A DNA stretch of 64,000 bases. It comes from Thozetella sp. PMI_491 (lineage: Eukaryota > Ascomycota > Sordariomycetes > Chaetosphaeriales > Chaetosphaeriaceae). The position numbers and the translations under genes were made by a program. The notes under the pieces are model-generated. The model was not told where the DNA came from. It was given only the letters and a program-made list of their open reading frames with translations, and did no database searches. Within the stretch, counting starts at the first letter, position 1. Every line of letters starts with the position of its first letter. Positions 1-10,729 of this stretch are shown piece by piece. Location of the stretch: the NCBI GenBank assembly GCA_021432635.1, contig MU270015.1, forward strand, positions 906,932 to 970,931, in the 5' to 3' direction.

Positions 1-367
1 TCTATTGGAATATATGCTTCCCCTTTTGTCCAGCAGCAAGTTGACCGCTTTCCGATCGCAAAGAACGATGATATTGGTAGGGCCAATCGTGAGGGAGTAG
101 ATGGGTCCGTACTGGTCCGCCCAGGCCCGAAACCTTGCATATAAAGTCAGCCCTTCAAAGGGCCCGGGGAAATAGAGTGGTGTGTTTTATCAGTTCTTAC
201 TTCTTTCCAAGCCCAGTAGTTGGAATTTGAAGGGCATTGCCCAAGACCGGCAGTGTCGGCGGCCCAGGGGGCATTCGAGGGCGCCGCTTGCCCACCTGCG
301 ACAGTTTATACACGGGATAAACCAATAAGGCGGATAGCAGCAGGTAGATATGCAGTAGCAACGCCAT
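1..367 (-). CDS. Cytochrome P450, 5' part only (cut by window edge)
   Basis: Partial gene running off the left end. Exon 1 is 367-201, intron 200-135, exon 2 starts at 134 and continues past base 1. The start at 367 gives a P450 N terminus: membrane anchor (about residues 2-20), then the proline-rich hinge MPPGPPTLPVLGN. Exon 2 reads FRAWADQYGPIYSLTIGP, the first beta-sheet region. The protein is plainly related to the complete P450 at 13945-15889: same hinge, same VLCDRKA stretch, and first intron at the same place and phase (phase 2). Heme and I-helix regions lie outside the window, so catalytic integrity cannot be judged. A longer in-frame N terminus from 451 is possible but less likely because it puts 28 residues before the anchor. 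Confidence 0.88.
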
Positions 368-2399
368 CTTTAGTTGTCCATATACCTGGATAGCTCGTCG
401 TAGACCGAAAATCCAGGGCAGCCTAGAAAGAGCCCAGCCTCTTTTGTACAAGCCCTAGTGCCTTTTAATGTCGCGTGCTCAGCTCAGGGTAGCGGACTAT
501 CATCGGATCAGTTCCGACGAGGGATCAGTGCACGGATCTCTGACGGCTACGGTCGCCGAGGCACTCGCGCTGAGACCATAACCCCGAGTCTCCCTGTTCG
601 CTCGACATTGGATGCCAGGATATGCCTACAAGTGCAACAAGGTCGGCATTCAAAACACTTGGGACAGGCTCATCCCCGTTCCCGATAACGACTGTCTCTG
701 TCGGGAAATAAACATTCTTTCCAATTGAAACGTACGGAATGGTCTGAAACTGCAACTCACCCTCTGCACCACCCCCTTCTGATGGACCAGTAGCCCGCGA
801 CTGCTAAGCTTGGTTCGAGGTCCGGTCTCGCCGCCGGACTATTAAGCCTTTTGGAGTGGTAGCCCCCAATTTCGTATTACCCCGTCGGCCTATTCTCCGC
901 AAAGGTTACCCCGGGTTTCCCCAGATCCGGATCCTTGTCGTTCGGCTTACCAACACAGACCCATCAGCGCTGCTGTCATTTCGCAAGGACTGCAAGCTAA
1001 GAACGAATAAATGGTGGGTAAAATATCTGCGGAGAGGGGTCTTGCGATTGTTCCGAGTTTTAGTGTAATAGATACAGCCCGCATAGTCAAACTTCGGAAG
1101 ACATGCCCAAAGGTGAAATATCGGCTAGCTTCAAGGGCAGAGTCTACGGAATAACTAGTATGTTATCTAATAGCGGAAGAGAAATTGCTGTCCAATTATC
1201 CGAGACAGATGCCAGCCATGTAATGATCAGCCGAAAAGAGCGTCGATATACCTTTCGAGGGCATCGCGGTGGGCGGATACTACTGGGAAGCTGTTTAGTC
1301 ATAACATACATCAGCAGACTTATAGTTACCGAGAAGGATATAGTTATGCAGGGTCTGAATACCAGGCCCAATGAAGCAGCTGTCACAGCCCGAGTCATTG
1401 CTGAAAACAGGTTGTGCTACGCCAGTTCAATTTCTCGTAATCACAATGCACTCTTTCCTCAACCACCCTGATCTATGGTTATCTTTATTGCCCGAAGGTT
1501 AATACGCCTTCTAGGCGATGGGAACTTGATAGTCTATGTTTCCACCCTAACCCTACCATGCTACACCCAACGTCCCTTCCGTCCGTTTCGTGAACACTAT
1601 ATGGCCGTATTTAACCGAAGCAGCCACAAAGTGGGCTTGAATGCCTTGAAAAGTTGGCCTGTCCCGTTAGGGTATAACAAGCTTGCGAAGAATGGCTACG
1701 AGACGAAGTGTGGACATGTCGGTTATTTTCGATAGGAAATTTACATGATGAAAACTTTCTTACCAGAAATATTCGATATCTACCCAACGTCCTAGTGGAG
1801 CATAGTGTACACCTGCAAGCTCGGAGTCAGAGGTGCTGCCAAGTGTTGGATTTAGGGACACGTGATACATGGATGGCAAAACGGAGTTCTTGAAATTGGA
1901 AACCGAGCATTGGGGCTTAAGAAATGGGGTTTTCAACATCAACTAGGCGGAAGGGCATATATTGCAAGGTGTTTGCATTGTTCCTTCTTGTTGTGGTTGG
2001 CAATCTCCCCACATCCACCACCTATTCCCACCAAATCCCGGGATTCATTAACCCTAACTCGGACCTGCGGCAGTGGAATGCATGTAGCCCTAACCCCCAG
2101 ACCAACACTACGTAGTGTACTGTGTAGGCGCTGCTGTTTGGTGTTAGAAGACCTCGGTTATTCAACCCAAAGGAGGGGGGGGGAGGGTAAGTGGATAAAT
2201 GGTCCGGAATCCGTGCGCACCCAAGCCGCACGGACTAATTACAAAGTATGTAGAGCGTAGATTTAGTTACTTTTGGTATCTCCCTGGGTCCTTAGATAAC
2301 AACTTTGGGTTCCAGGATGAAAGCTGTGAGTTGGAGTCAAATGCCCTTGTCGAACGCATCATTTTGTGCCCAGAATCTACAAAATAAGCAATAAGAGCC
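368..2399. other. Intergenic region between P450 and SDR
   Basis: Shared upstream region of the leftward P450 and the rightward SDR. Short open frames exist (for example 1103-1471 +), but none has recognisable domains, splice-consistent extension or similarity to its neighbours. A purine run, mostly G, lies at 2170-2187. Confidence 0.5.
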
Positions 2400-3327
2400 A
2401 TGTCGTACAAAGTTGACGGTACTGGGCGGCTGCATGGCCGGGTAGCTATCGTTACGGGCTCGTCCTCCGGCATGGGCCGCGCAATTGCGCTCGGTCTTGC
2501 CCGCGAGGGCGCATATGTCGTCTGCGGAGATTTAAGGCCAGACGCCCAACAAGGCGGTTTCGAGGAAGACAAGCACATTCCGACCTACGAAGTCATAGTA
2601 CAAAATGGCGGAAAAGCCATCTTTCAGAAATGCGACATGGGCAAGACCGACGAGATCGTGGCACTGGTCCAATCCGCAATCCATGTAAGAAATGCAGACG
2701 GAAGATGGGACACCCTTTACCAAGGTCTCGAGGGGATAAGATGCTGATATATCCAAACGCCTGCCTCCCCAAAAATAGGAATACGGAAAGCTGGATATCC
2801 TGATAAACAACGCAGGGCTCTGGCTGCCACTGCGTGATTTTGTCGAGGAAACTGAGGATATGTGGGACAACATGATGAACATCAACGCCAAGGGCACGTC
2901 GACAGCGATGCGGCTTGCCATCAAGAAGTTTTTGACCCAGCCGGTTGACACCACATCCGGGTCGCGAGGCCGCATCGTGAATATTTCTTCGTCCGCAGGC
3001 TCGACGCCCATCGCGCGTGAGGCGACGTACGCCGCGAGCAAGGCGGCCGTCTGCATGCTCACGAGCGTGGCCGCGCTCGACCACGCCAAGGACAGCGTCA
3101 ATGTCAACTGCGTGTGCCCGGGCGTGGTCCGCACTGCCATGTCGAGCCACAATTTCAAGGACCCCGAGATCATTGCCAACATGCGGAAAGGCACGCCGTG
3201 GCCGCGGCTCGGCGAACCCAGTGATATCGCCAAAGTGGTCGTCTTCTTGTGTTCCGATGACGCCCAGTGGGTGACCGGCGCTGTAGTGCCTGTCGACGGG
3301 GGCTTTACCATTGGCATCCCCCTATAA
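2400..3327 (+). CDS. Short-chain dehydrogenase/reductase (SDR 1), 277 aa
   Basis: Classical SDR oxidoreductase, NAD(P)-dependent, probably cytosolic. Exons 2400-2684 and 2779-3327; the 94-nt intron (GTAAGA...TAG) is phase 0. Visible motifs: cofactor-binding TGSSSGMG (residues 19-26), NNAG after the intron, NISSSAG with the catalytic Ser, and Y179-x3-K183 (YAASK). The C terminus has CPGVVRT and VPVDGGFT, the usual ending of the family. D44 in the CGDLRP segment suggests NAD(H) preference. The length is normal. It is transcribed away from the edge P450 and converges on the broken SDR 2. Substrate unknown; a cluster tailoring role is inferred from context only. Confidence 0.92.
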
Positions 3328-5321
3328 TCGCACTTGGCCATTGCTTTCACAGCATACTACGGCCCACGCCTGCTGCCCCCAAGTGTCTACTGCGATAGCC
3401 TGACTGGCGGCGGCTATTTGTATTTTGTCTCGAAGCTGAGGGTTTCTTCCTCTAAAGTTGAGAATACAGGGCCCTGTTGGAGTAAACGCCAGTAAATACG
3501 TCCAGCAGACGTATAAGATGCAGCTTAGAATGAGATTTGGCAGTACTTAGATGGGCGTAGGTTGGCCTTCCTCACTATAAGAAACACAGAGGTCTAGAAA
3601 GCCTGAGCTCCTCGTATCATCAAACCCCTGCTTCCTTCAGCTATATGACTCTCCTTTCCTGGTTCGCTCTTCCTAGAGCATCAGATAACTGAAAGAAAGT
3701 TGGTTCACTGGATATAGTAGACAGGAAGAGATGAGCCAAGAGATCACGGTGTGTATATACGTATTATAAAGGGGAGAACATTGCTGTGGGTTTTAAATGA
3801 AGGAGCGACCCAGTATTTACTCTTCCTTTTAATTACATTTAGAGTATCTCGGAGTCCTTATCAACCTTATTTCTTTCGCCCCTAGCTATTTAACCTATGA
3901 AGTCCAAAATGTTAAATGTTCTTTTTCTAGAAGAAGAACACCTGAGACTAACACATGATTGAAGAAAGAGAGAGAGAAAAAAATACGCCGATTACATTCA
4001 AATTCGGTCACAGTTGCCTGCCACTTAGAGACGTCGCGCAAACCTTAGAAAAAGTAGAAAGTAAACAAGATCCAAATGGACAGACTGCCAGATAGCTGGG
4101 TTTTTGGCGAGAGATGGCGATGATTCAGAGGCAGGGAGTCTTGATCCAGCTGCGCGGTAGCATGAGAAGACAGTCCGGGGAGCAGAGCAGAGTGTGGGGT
4201 TTGCGGGGTCACCCATCCACCGCCCCACCCCCGCCCCCCTATTCCCTAATTACCGAATGTCCTCGCACCTGGCACGAATTTTCCAACGCTACGGACTAAT
4301 TTCGACACACTTCGGTCCGGATCTCCGTGCCGGAAAAGTATTCCGATTGACTCTCCCCCGCTGGGCTGTCATAGGGCTAGCGCACTGACATCTCATCCCC
4401 AATAGATGTCACACATCTGCGACTGCCAGTTGGTGTATGCTGGATTAATTTATGGGGGCCAAAGCTCGTGGGGCTGCTTCGTCCCCATGGGGATAGGCGA
4501 AAAGCCATGTTGAGGTCGTGTAGAGGGGACCAAAAGACTGTTATTCATCTTCGCAGTTACTCCGAAATCCTGTAGAGCGCATGGGCCGGATATAGTTAAA
4601 GAAATATATAGAGACACTAGTAGGTACATGTAAGACTGCTATCAAACATGGCCATCTGTCAAACTCTGTGAGTCCATGGAGCAATAATGGGCTTGGCTTC
4701 TTTCGGTGCCGATTCGGTATGCATGGTCAGCGAGCTAATCCATAGCATGGATGACTGTGTGAGTTTAGCTTCTCGAGAAGCGGATAAGCAGAGCGACCTA
4801 GATGATTTATCAAGACGACTTGTTTTATCTACTGTACAAGACGGACAGTTTCTCTATTCAAGCACGCATAGCATATTCACAAGCACAAATCTTTTTACAC
4901 TACTAGCCTATTCGATTCCCTACTACGATAGCATGGCAGTTTGGATATGCTCCCGTGAACACTTCTGCTGCTTTCATATCTCCGCGGGATATAGTCAAGC
5001 GCTCCCGTGTCAACGGGGCACATGGTCCGGGGTATCGACGAGATGAGGGCACAAATCTCAGATCGAAAGAGAACGAACTCTTAGTCTCGCACTACCCTGA
5101 CTGCACAATGGGCACTGCGATCCTGGATCGGCAGACAAGATCCTGGTTCTACTAGGCAGCTATTGTATTTAGATGACCATAAGGAGTCCTAGTGCATATC
5201 AATTGATAGTAATCTTTCTCAAGCGTCATTGAAAGCTTCGGCCAGGCTAGGGTTATATGTAATCATGATGAGCAACTTCAAACTAAATCTCGATTCCAGT
5301 AATGGCAGAGTGACTGGCTGT
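3328..5321. other. Intergenic region, no gene recognised
   Basis: Region between the convergent SDR 1 and SDR 2. The longest frame (4687-5046 +, 119 codons) has no recognisable domain. Pyrimidine-rich and AT-rich stretches occur near 3780-3990. Nothing else supported. Confidence 0.5.
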
Positions 5322-6527
5322 TCAATGCAGAGTATAGCCTCCATCGACCTGAAACAGAGGGGTTAGAAAGCGAATGTAGAAAATAACTTGAAAGCTTGGT
5401 AAACTTGCATTCAACGTAACGCCTGTTATATAACTGGCTCTCTCGGAGCAGAGGAAAGCAATAGCATCGGCAATCTCCTGAGGAGTCGCAAGTCTTTTCA
5501 TCGGTGTCTTCATTATGCAAGGATGAAGCTACGCACGAACTGCTAGTGAGGATCTGGCCGGAGTAGGGATGAAATATGAAAGTGCTAACCGCTTCTCTTT
5601 TACCATCCTCATCTTATAGCGGAGTGTCAATAAAACTGCGCGGGGATTGTGGTCAGTATCTCCCGGCGGATTGCAAGGCTGACATGAGTAGTTGACTCAC
5701 CCAGGGCAGATGCAGTTCACCCGGATACCTTTATCCGCATAGTCCAGGGCGTCAGTTCTGGTCAGACCAACCACAGCTACCCAAATCGTCAATCTACTGA
5801 CACACACCGCTGAGGAACTTTTCTCTGCGCATCGGTTCTGCAGCTGATCTATAAGTACGTACCGTGCTTTGATGTTGTATAGAGCCCTAACTGAGGCATG
5901 GCTAACAATCCAAGGATAGAGTCAACATTTACGATGACACCGCGTGACATGGTCCTTCCGGGTCTAATGCAATACATATTTTAGTTAAATCGGGATTCAT
6001 TCGACGTTATTGAGAATAGGAAGAAACTTACAGTCCAGAAACCGATGGCAGCGCCTCCTGTGCCATCATACGCTGCAGCTCCGCGCGCTCGCAATTCCAC
6101 AGGCCCCTGAGGTTCACTCCGATCACCCTGTCAAAGTCCTCAGGTGAGGTTTCATGAGTCAAACTCAGCTTCTGGCCTACGCCGGCGTTATTGATCCCAT
6201 AGTCCAATCGACCCAACTCGGCAACAGTCTTGGCCACGGCGGAATCTACTTCGTCTGCCGCCGTAATATCTGCCACGAGGGGGAGAAACGTTACGGCGGG
6301 AAATTGACTCTTCAACAGGTGCGAAGTTTCCTCTAGACCCTTTGCTGAGACGTCAACACCAGCGATTTTTAACATGCCGTCTCGCGCAAATTGCAGCACC
6401 GTGGCGCGGCCAACAGCTCCCCCAGCGCCCGTGACAAACCCGACACTGGATCATCAGATTAGTTCAATCCCTTTGCACTTTTTGGTGGGCTTCTCTATAC
6501 TTGCCTTTCTGGGTGCAGGAGCGACAT
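5322..6527 (-). pseudogene. SDR 2 with a single in-frame stop (268-aa frame)
   Basis: Classical SDR in seven exons: 6527-6505, 6445-6032, 5963-5863, 5776-5701, 5635-5590, 5528-5409, 5348-5322. All phases agree and the spliced frame is a full SDR: TGAGGAVG near the start, INNAG, catalytic S161, Y174-x3-K178, NCICPG, then TPMKRLATPQEIA and a VDGG ending. Codon 212 (plus-strand 5614-5616) is TAA, directly after IDTPL; the frame resumes at once as DEDGKREA and continues normally. No alternative acceptor removes the stop while keeping phase. The truncated 211-aa product would keep the catalytic residues but lose the substrate loop and C terminus. Introns 1 and 6 use GC-AG borders (GCAAGT donors). 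Could be a recent pseudogene, a base-call error or stop read-through. Confidence 0.82.
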
Positions 6528-7089
6528 GGTTTTTTGGGGTGGTGTATCGAGTTTTATATTATTTTATATGAACGTTATCCGGCATTTGAGAGGGGGAACT
6601 CGTAGCAGGAGGCCAACCTCGATGTAGTACGAGGATGTGGATTAAGGGTGCGAGAAGACTAGGTATCTCGGCAGCAATCCACCATATCAATATGCCCACC
6701 ATCCGCTTCTAGCACCCCCCCTTTTTTGGGTTTGTTTTGGCGTGGAGGTGAGGGGGTTGTAGGCGCTGTTTCCGAGCGCTAGTGAAAAATGGGGGATAGG
6801 CCGGGGGTTTAATTCTTCGGAGCATTTTCGGGGCGGACTTGTACTGTACAGACTACCGATCTCCGCAACTGACTCACCCCCGGAGGCATCCCGCTATAAG
6901 CCTTTTCTCACTCGTCCACTTGAGCGCTCAAACACCTCGCGCTGATGGGAGAAGACTATGGCCCTGTGAGCGGTACCCTGCGGACATATTCGACAGCCAT
7001 CAGTACATCTGCGACCTACGTACTAGAGACGGCCTAGAAGAAAGTTGCTTGCGTGCTTTCTTGAGTTTTGAACAAACCTTCGGATCAAA
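6528..7089. other. Divergent promoter region, SDR 2 / ABM-type gene
   Basis: 562-bp region shared by the leftward SDR 2 and the rightward ABM-type gene, hence a likely bidirectional promoter. It contains GC-rich and T/G-rich runs around 6712-6760. No specific operator identified. Confidence 0.5.
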
Positions 7090-7863
7090 ATGGCAACCAA
7101 ACAAGTTCTACAGCTGATCGTCGTTCCTCACCGTCCGGCGGTGCAAACGGAGATCGACGCAGACTTGGCACCTGCCTTCGCCATCCTACAACGGTATGTA
7201 CATTGCAACTCTCGCTCCATTGGCCCGGGAGTCCGGTACTTACAGCTGCTCTAGCGCGAGCGGCCTCAAAGGCTTGTGGAGGGGCAAGAAGTTTGAAGAC
7301 CGGTATACCCAAGTCGCACTACTCTTGTGGGAATCCCACGAGGCTTCGTATAATTTCTTCATCAGCCCTGCCTATGCCGAAATCCACAAAGTAATCCAGC
7401 CCGCGATGAACGGGCGATCCATCGACTGGACCAACCACGCGCCGCTGGATCAGTCAACCCTAAGTGACATGTCCCATCTGGAATCGATCCTGAGTTCGCC
7501 ATCTATCGAGGTCGCGCTGACCAAGGTTGTCGAAGGTGGCGTGTCCGGCTACTATTCTCAGTTCAGCAAGGTTGTGGCCGGAATCCTGGACGAAGAGCCC
7601 GGCTGCGACGGGTACTGGATCAGTCCGACTCTCGAATCGCCCCAAGACCAACTGCTGCTCATCAACTGGAAATCGGTCGATGTAAGCCTTGGTTATCGTA
7701 CCTGCTCCTGATGTCCCTCATACTGACGTTTCAACAGGCACATCACGAGATATTCGAGAAAAAACCGGCATTCAGAGCTTGTATTGATGCTCTGTTTGTA
7801 TACTACCGCGTGTTTGTCGTTCCATGGCATATTACGGAGCTCTACAAGGTTGTTATCACATAG
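7090..7863 (+). CDS. Tandem ABM-type (dimeric alpha/beta-barrel) protein, 218 aa
   Basis: Exons 7090-7193, 7255-7681, 7738-7863. The protein seems to hold two copies of the antibiotic-biosynthesis-monooxygenase-like half-barrel. Copy 1 covers roughly residues 5-75, ending QVALLLWESHEASYNFF. Copy 2 covers roughly residues 130-210, with EEPGCDGYWISP, then LLLINWKSVDAHHEIFEKKPAF. The matching pattern in both is 'hydrophobic strand, W-x-S, H/E-rich helix, FF/F'. Proteins of this fold act as cofactor-free oxygenases, isomerases, cyclases or binding proteins in aromatic metabolism. No signal peptide. The family assignment rests on pattern only, without a search; a function cannot be named. It sits between SDR genes. 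Confidence 0.7.
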
Positions 7864-8604
7864 AGATGGGTTGGACGACAATTAAGCTGTCTGAATGAGA
7901 TATCGGTAGATCATGTAGCTAGTGGACGGAACCCATCCACAGTCATGACCCGTCTGGGATTCATATTCTGATCCTTGAAGAGAGGCAGAGCCGCTCGTGA
8001 ATCAACCATCCTTTCTGCTTCATAAAGCAACTCGCGACAAAGCCCCATGCAGCTCATAAACGCGAGGCTAAGGACCACATTTGTCCTCCATTCGATGCCA
8101 TGGATTTATCTACGCGCCAAAATCCTCACATGGAAGCGATGGGATTTGTGAGTGACGTAATTATGGACAAGTCTCGGTGCTGTTGATGATGTGCATTTGC
8201 GTATGCCCCCTGCTTGAGAGATTCGATACACCCGGATCGGCTCATCCGTGGGATTCCCCTGAACCAAAGTACAAAGAGGACAAATTAGAGAGACCCCGAA
8301 GTTGGTCCGCCAATCTGGTCCATCGCTTTGAGGCGGCCCCGGCTATCAACCAACCCCCACCTACTGTGGGGTTCGGAGATCTTAATATGGTGAACCATGG
8401 CTTTGAATATTTCAACTGAGCTCCCTAAAACGCGACGAGGTTATACTCTACGAGATCATTCCATTTCTTGAAATATTGAAGACCAGAGAAAAGAAAAAAA
8501 AAGGCAAAATCTTGACTACCTCCTTACGCCTTCCCCATTATTATTTATTATTATTGTCCTTTGACTTATCGCATAATATTGAAGAGCTCGATTCCAGCGG
8601 AAGC
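7864..8604. other. Intergenic region upstream of SDR 3
   Basis: 741 bp between two rightward genes, without a recognised gene. An ATT/TTA-rich microsatellite-like stretch lies about 50-65 bp before the SDR 3 start (8538-8556), in a likely 5' UTR. Confidence 0.5.
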
Positions 8605-9552
8605 ATGTCAGTCAAGGGCCGTGTCGCAATCATCACTGGTGCTGGAGGTGGCCTCGGTCGCGAGTATGCTCTGCTGCTTGGCTCGCGGGGTGCTAAGGTG
8701 GTCGTCAACGACTATGGAGGCAGCCTGGACGGAGAGCGGGGAACTTCATCTCGTGCTCAGGCGGTAGCGGACGAAATAAACCAGGCCGGGGGCACGGCCA
8801 TCGCGGATGGCGGCGACGTCTCGGTGAAAGAGGACACCCTAAGTCTAGTACAACGAGCCGTGCAGGAATTTGGTCGCGTCGACATCCTTATCAACAATGC
8901 AGGAATCTCGGGCAAGCAGAGTTCACACGCAGACATTGACGGCCCATCGTTTATGCGTGTTCTTGAGATCGGCGTCCTCGGTTCGCAGTTGATGACCAGC
9001 GCGGTCTGGAATATAATGCAGGAGCAGAACTATGGCCGTATTATCTACGTCTCCTCGGACGCAGTCATAGGGTTCGGTGCTGGCGGTGACTGTGCTTACG
9101 CCGCCTCCAAAGGCGCGACGTTTGCTATTGCACGCGACTTGGGTCGCTTCTCACCGCAACACGGAATTACCGTCAATGTCTTGATGCCTTCGGGCGGGTC
9201 CCGCATGGGCGATCTTTCCGAGGGGTCTAAATTTATCACCCGAACCTACTTCGAGGCAAGCAAGGTGGCACCTCTTGTTGTTGCGCTTGCCTCGGAGGAG
9301 TGTTCCGTATCTGGGGAATGTTTCGCATCCGGCGCAGGACGAGCTGCTCGCATTACACTGGCCACTTTCCCAGGCCATAGTGACGAAGACACGCCGGAGG
9401 GATATCTGAAGGGATGGGACGAAGTCATGGGCCGCGAGGAAGATGTATATATACCGAAGGACACCCTTGATCACGTCCGATACGGTGTCAAGCATGCGTT
9501 GGGCGAGGAGGTTCCAGAGCTCTCGGGCTTTGGTATTGTTTCAGAGCAATAA
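8605..9552 (+). CDS. SDR 3, 17beta-HSD4 / MFE-2-like dehydrogenase, 315 aa
   Basis: Intronless SDR with TGAGGGLG (11-18), then VVVNDYGGSLDGE, the signature extension of the (3R)-hydroxyacyl-CoA dehydrogenase domain of peroxisomal multifunctional enzyme type 2 and 17beta-HSD4. NNAG is at 97-100, Ser at 150/151 and Y165-x3-K169. The C-terminal part includes an acidic stretch (HSDEDTPEGYLKGW) absent from short SDRs. Only one dehydrogenase domain is present; there is no second dehydrogenase, MaoC hydratase or SCP2 domain. No PTS1 tail (ends VSEQ), so a peroxisomal location is not supported. The start at 8605 gives the canonical N terminus; the frame is open upstream to 8476, but that extension is low-complexity UTR-like sequence. 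Plausible role: oxidation of a secondary alcohol or acyl-CoA-like intermediate. Confidence 0.88.
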   Translation: MSVKGRVAIITGAGGGLGREYALLLGSRGAKVVVNDYGGSLDGERGTSSRAQAVADEINQAGGTAIADGGDVSVKEDTLSLVQRAVQEFGRVDILINNAGISGKQSSHADIDGPSFMRVLEIGVLGSQLMTSAVWNIMQEQNYGRIIYVSSDAVIGFGAGGDCAYAASKGATFAIARDLGRFSPQHGITVNVLMPSGGSRMGDLSEGSKFITRTYFEASKVAPLVVALASEECSVSGECFASGAGRAARITLATFPGHSDEDTPEGYLKGWDEVMGREEDVYIPKDTLDHVRYGVKHALGEEVPELSGFGIVSEQ

Positions 9553-10729
9553 ATTAAAATCTATGTGCATCCAATAATACTCCTCCGGGGCAAAGACTCA
9601 CAGTCCATCATGAGCAGTTGGGGTAGGCTGGAGTAAAATGCTATTATACCGAAGTTTGAATTATAAAAGAATGGGGTTGGGGATAATTTCATAGCCCGAG
9701 ACATTCATGGAGAGAGACTAGGTTGACTTGCACGCCAAGGGATATGACATGTCGTGGCTCTCTGTGTCACCGTATCACATCGAGAGAAGATTGTAGCAAA
9801 TGCGGGCTCCACACATCTCCCAGAGTAACATCACAAGGGCCAGCCAACCAAGTCTTGTAATATTTTGCTGTACCCTGCGGACGAGGACTCCGGGGATGGC
9901 AGTATTGAGAGACGAAAAAAAGCCATTTGTGATGTTGCCACCCTTAGGGATGTAGTCGACGGGCGACCGTAGGATACTGCGACCGTAGGATACTGCGACC
10001 CCATCAACCTCGGGGTGACCTCGCTGTTGCTAGCGTGATCACTAGACTACATCATACACGTCGGGATTCCGCTCTTATTCTTAAAGAACGTAAGCTTCCA
10101 GAGTCAGCTGGCGTAAGTGAAATGGCCCGCTGCGGATGGTTTTGTTACTCTCCGGATGGACTTGAAACAAAAGCTCAGGCCCCGAGTATACTACATCTCA
10201 CAACACGTACATGCCGGTGAAGCCGTGGCTACGCCTACGCGATAGTCTAGACTTTGCACTCCAATCCCCAGTGTCCCGAATGCTGCGCTAAATCACTGTC
10301 CGTCGTGGTGGTAGCCAATCACAGTTCGTTCCTTGGCCGACGGGCAGCTCTGACCTTCACATCGGACTCGAAGTGCTGGCCATAGCTAATGCGCTAGTAG
10401 ACCCAAAATACGGGGTAAGTGAGGGGAAGTAACAGGAAAGGCTTCGCGGGACCCGGGGTAATTGAATTCTAGTAAGCGGAGCAATCTCGGTACAACGGTG
10501 TGGTTTGTTGACTTCACCCCTGCAGAGCGAAAGAAGAATAGTTAATACCAGGGGGCTCGGGAAGGGATCGCCGGTTCAGCATCAGCGGCAAAAGAAACCC
10601 ATAAATTACACGTGGTGCCCTTTTTTAGTATCGCATCTCATCCCTCGAGTGCGGTCTCGCTATAGGTCTAAATTCTTCTTCGATAGTATAGAGAGATTGT
10701 TTGATCGATCGGGTTCAAACCCAACAGCC
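9553..10729. other. Intergenic region with a short tandem repeat
   Basis: 1.2 kb between SDR 3 and the MFS gene, no recognised gene. Holds the 16-bp tandem repeat listed separately. Confidence 0.5.
9963..10000. repeat. Tandem repeat, 16-bp unit, 2.4 copies
   Basis: Unit gcgaccgtaggatact at 9963-9978 and 9979-9994, followed by a partial gcgacc (9995-10000). The copies are identical, so the duplication is young or conserved. Confidence 0.9.

Noticed and set aside
810-826. tRNA B-box-like GGTTCGAGGTCC
   Set aside because: Spacing differs from the consensus and no A box or acceptor stem pairs around it.
2532-3350. Large antisense frame over SDR 1
   Set aside because: Shadow of the GC-rich coding exon; no domain, while the sense strand has complete SDR motifs.
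10706-10720. GGGTTCAAACCC as a tRNA T-arm
   Set aside because: Lies in the 5' UTR of the MFS gene with no cloverleaf partner sequences.
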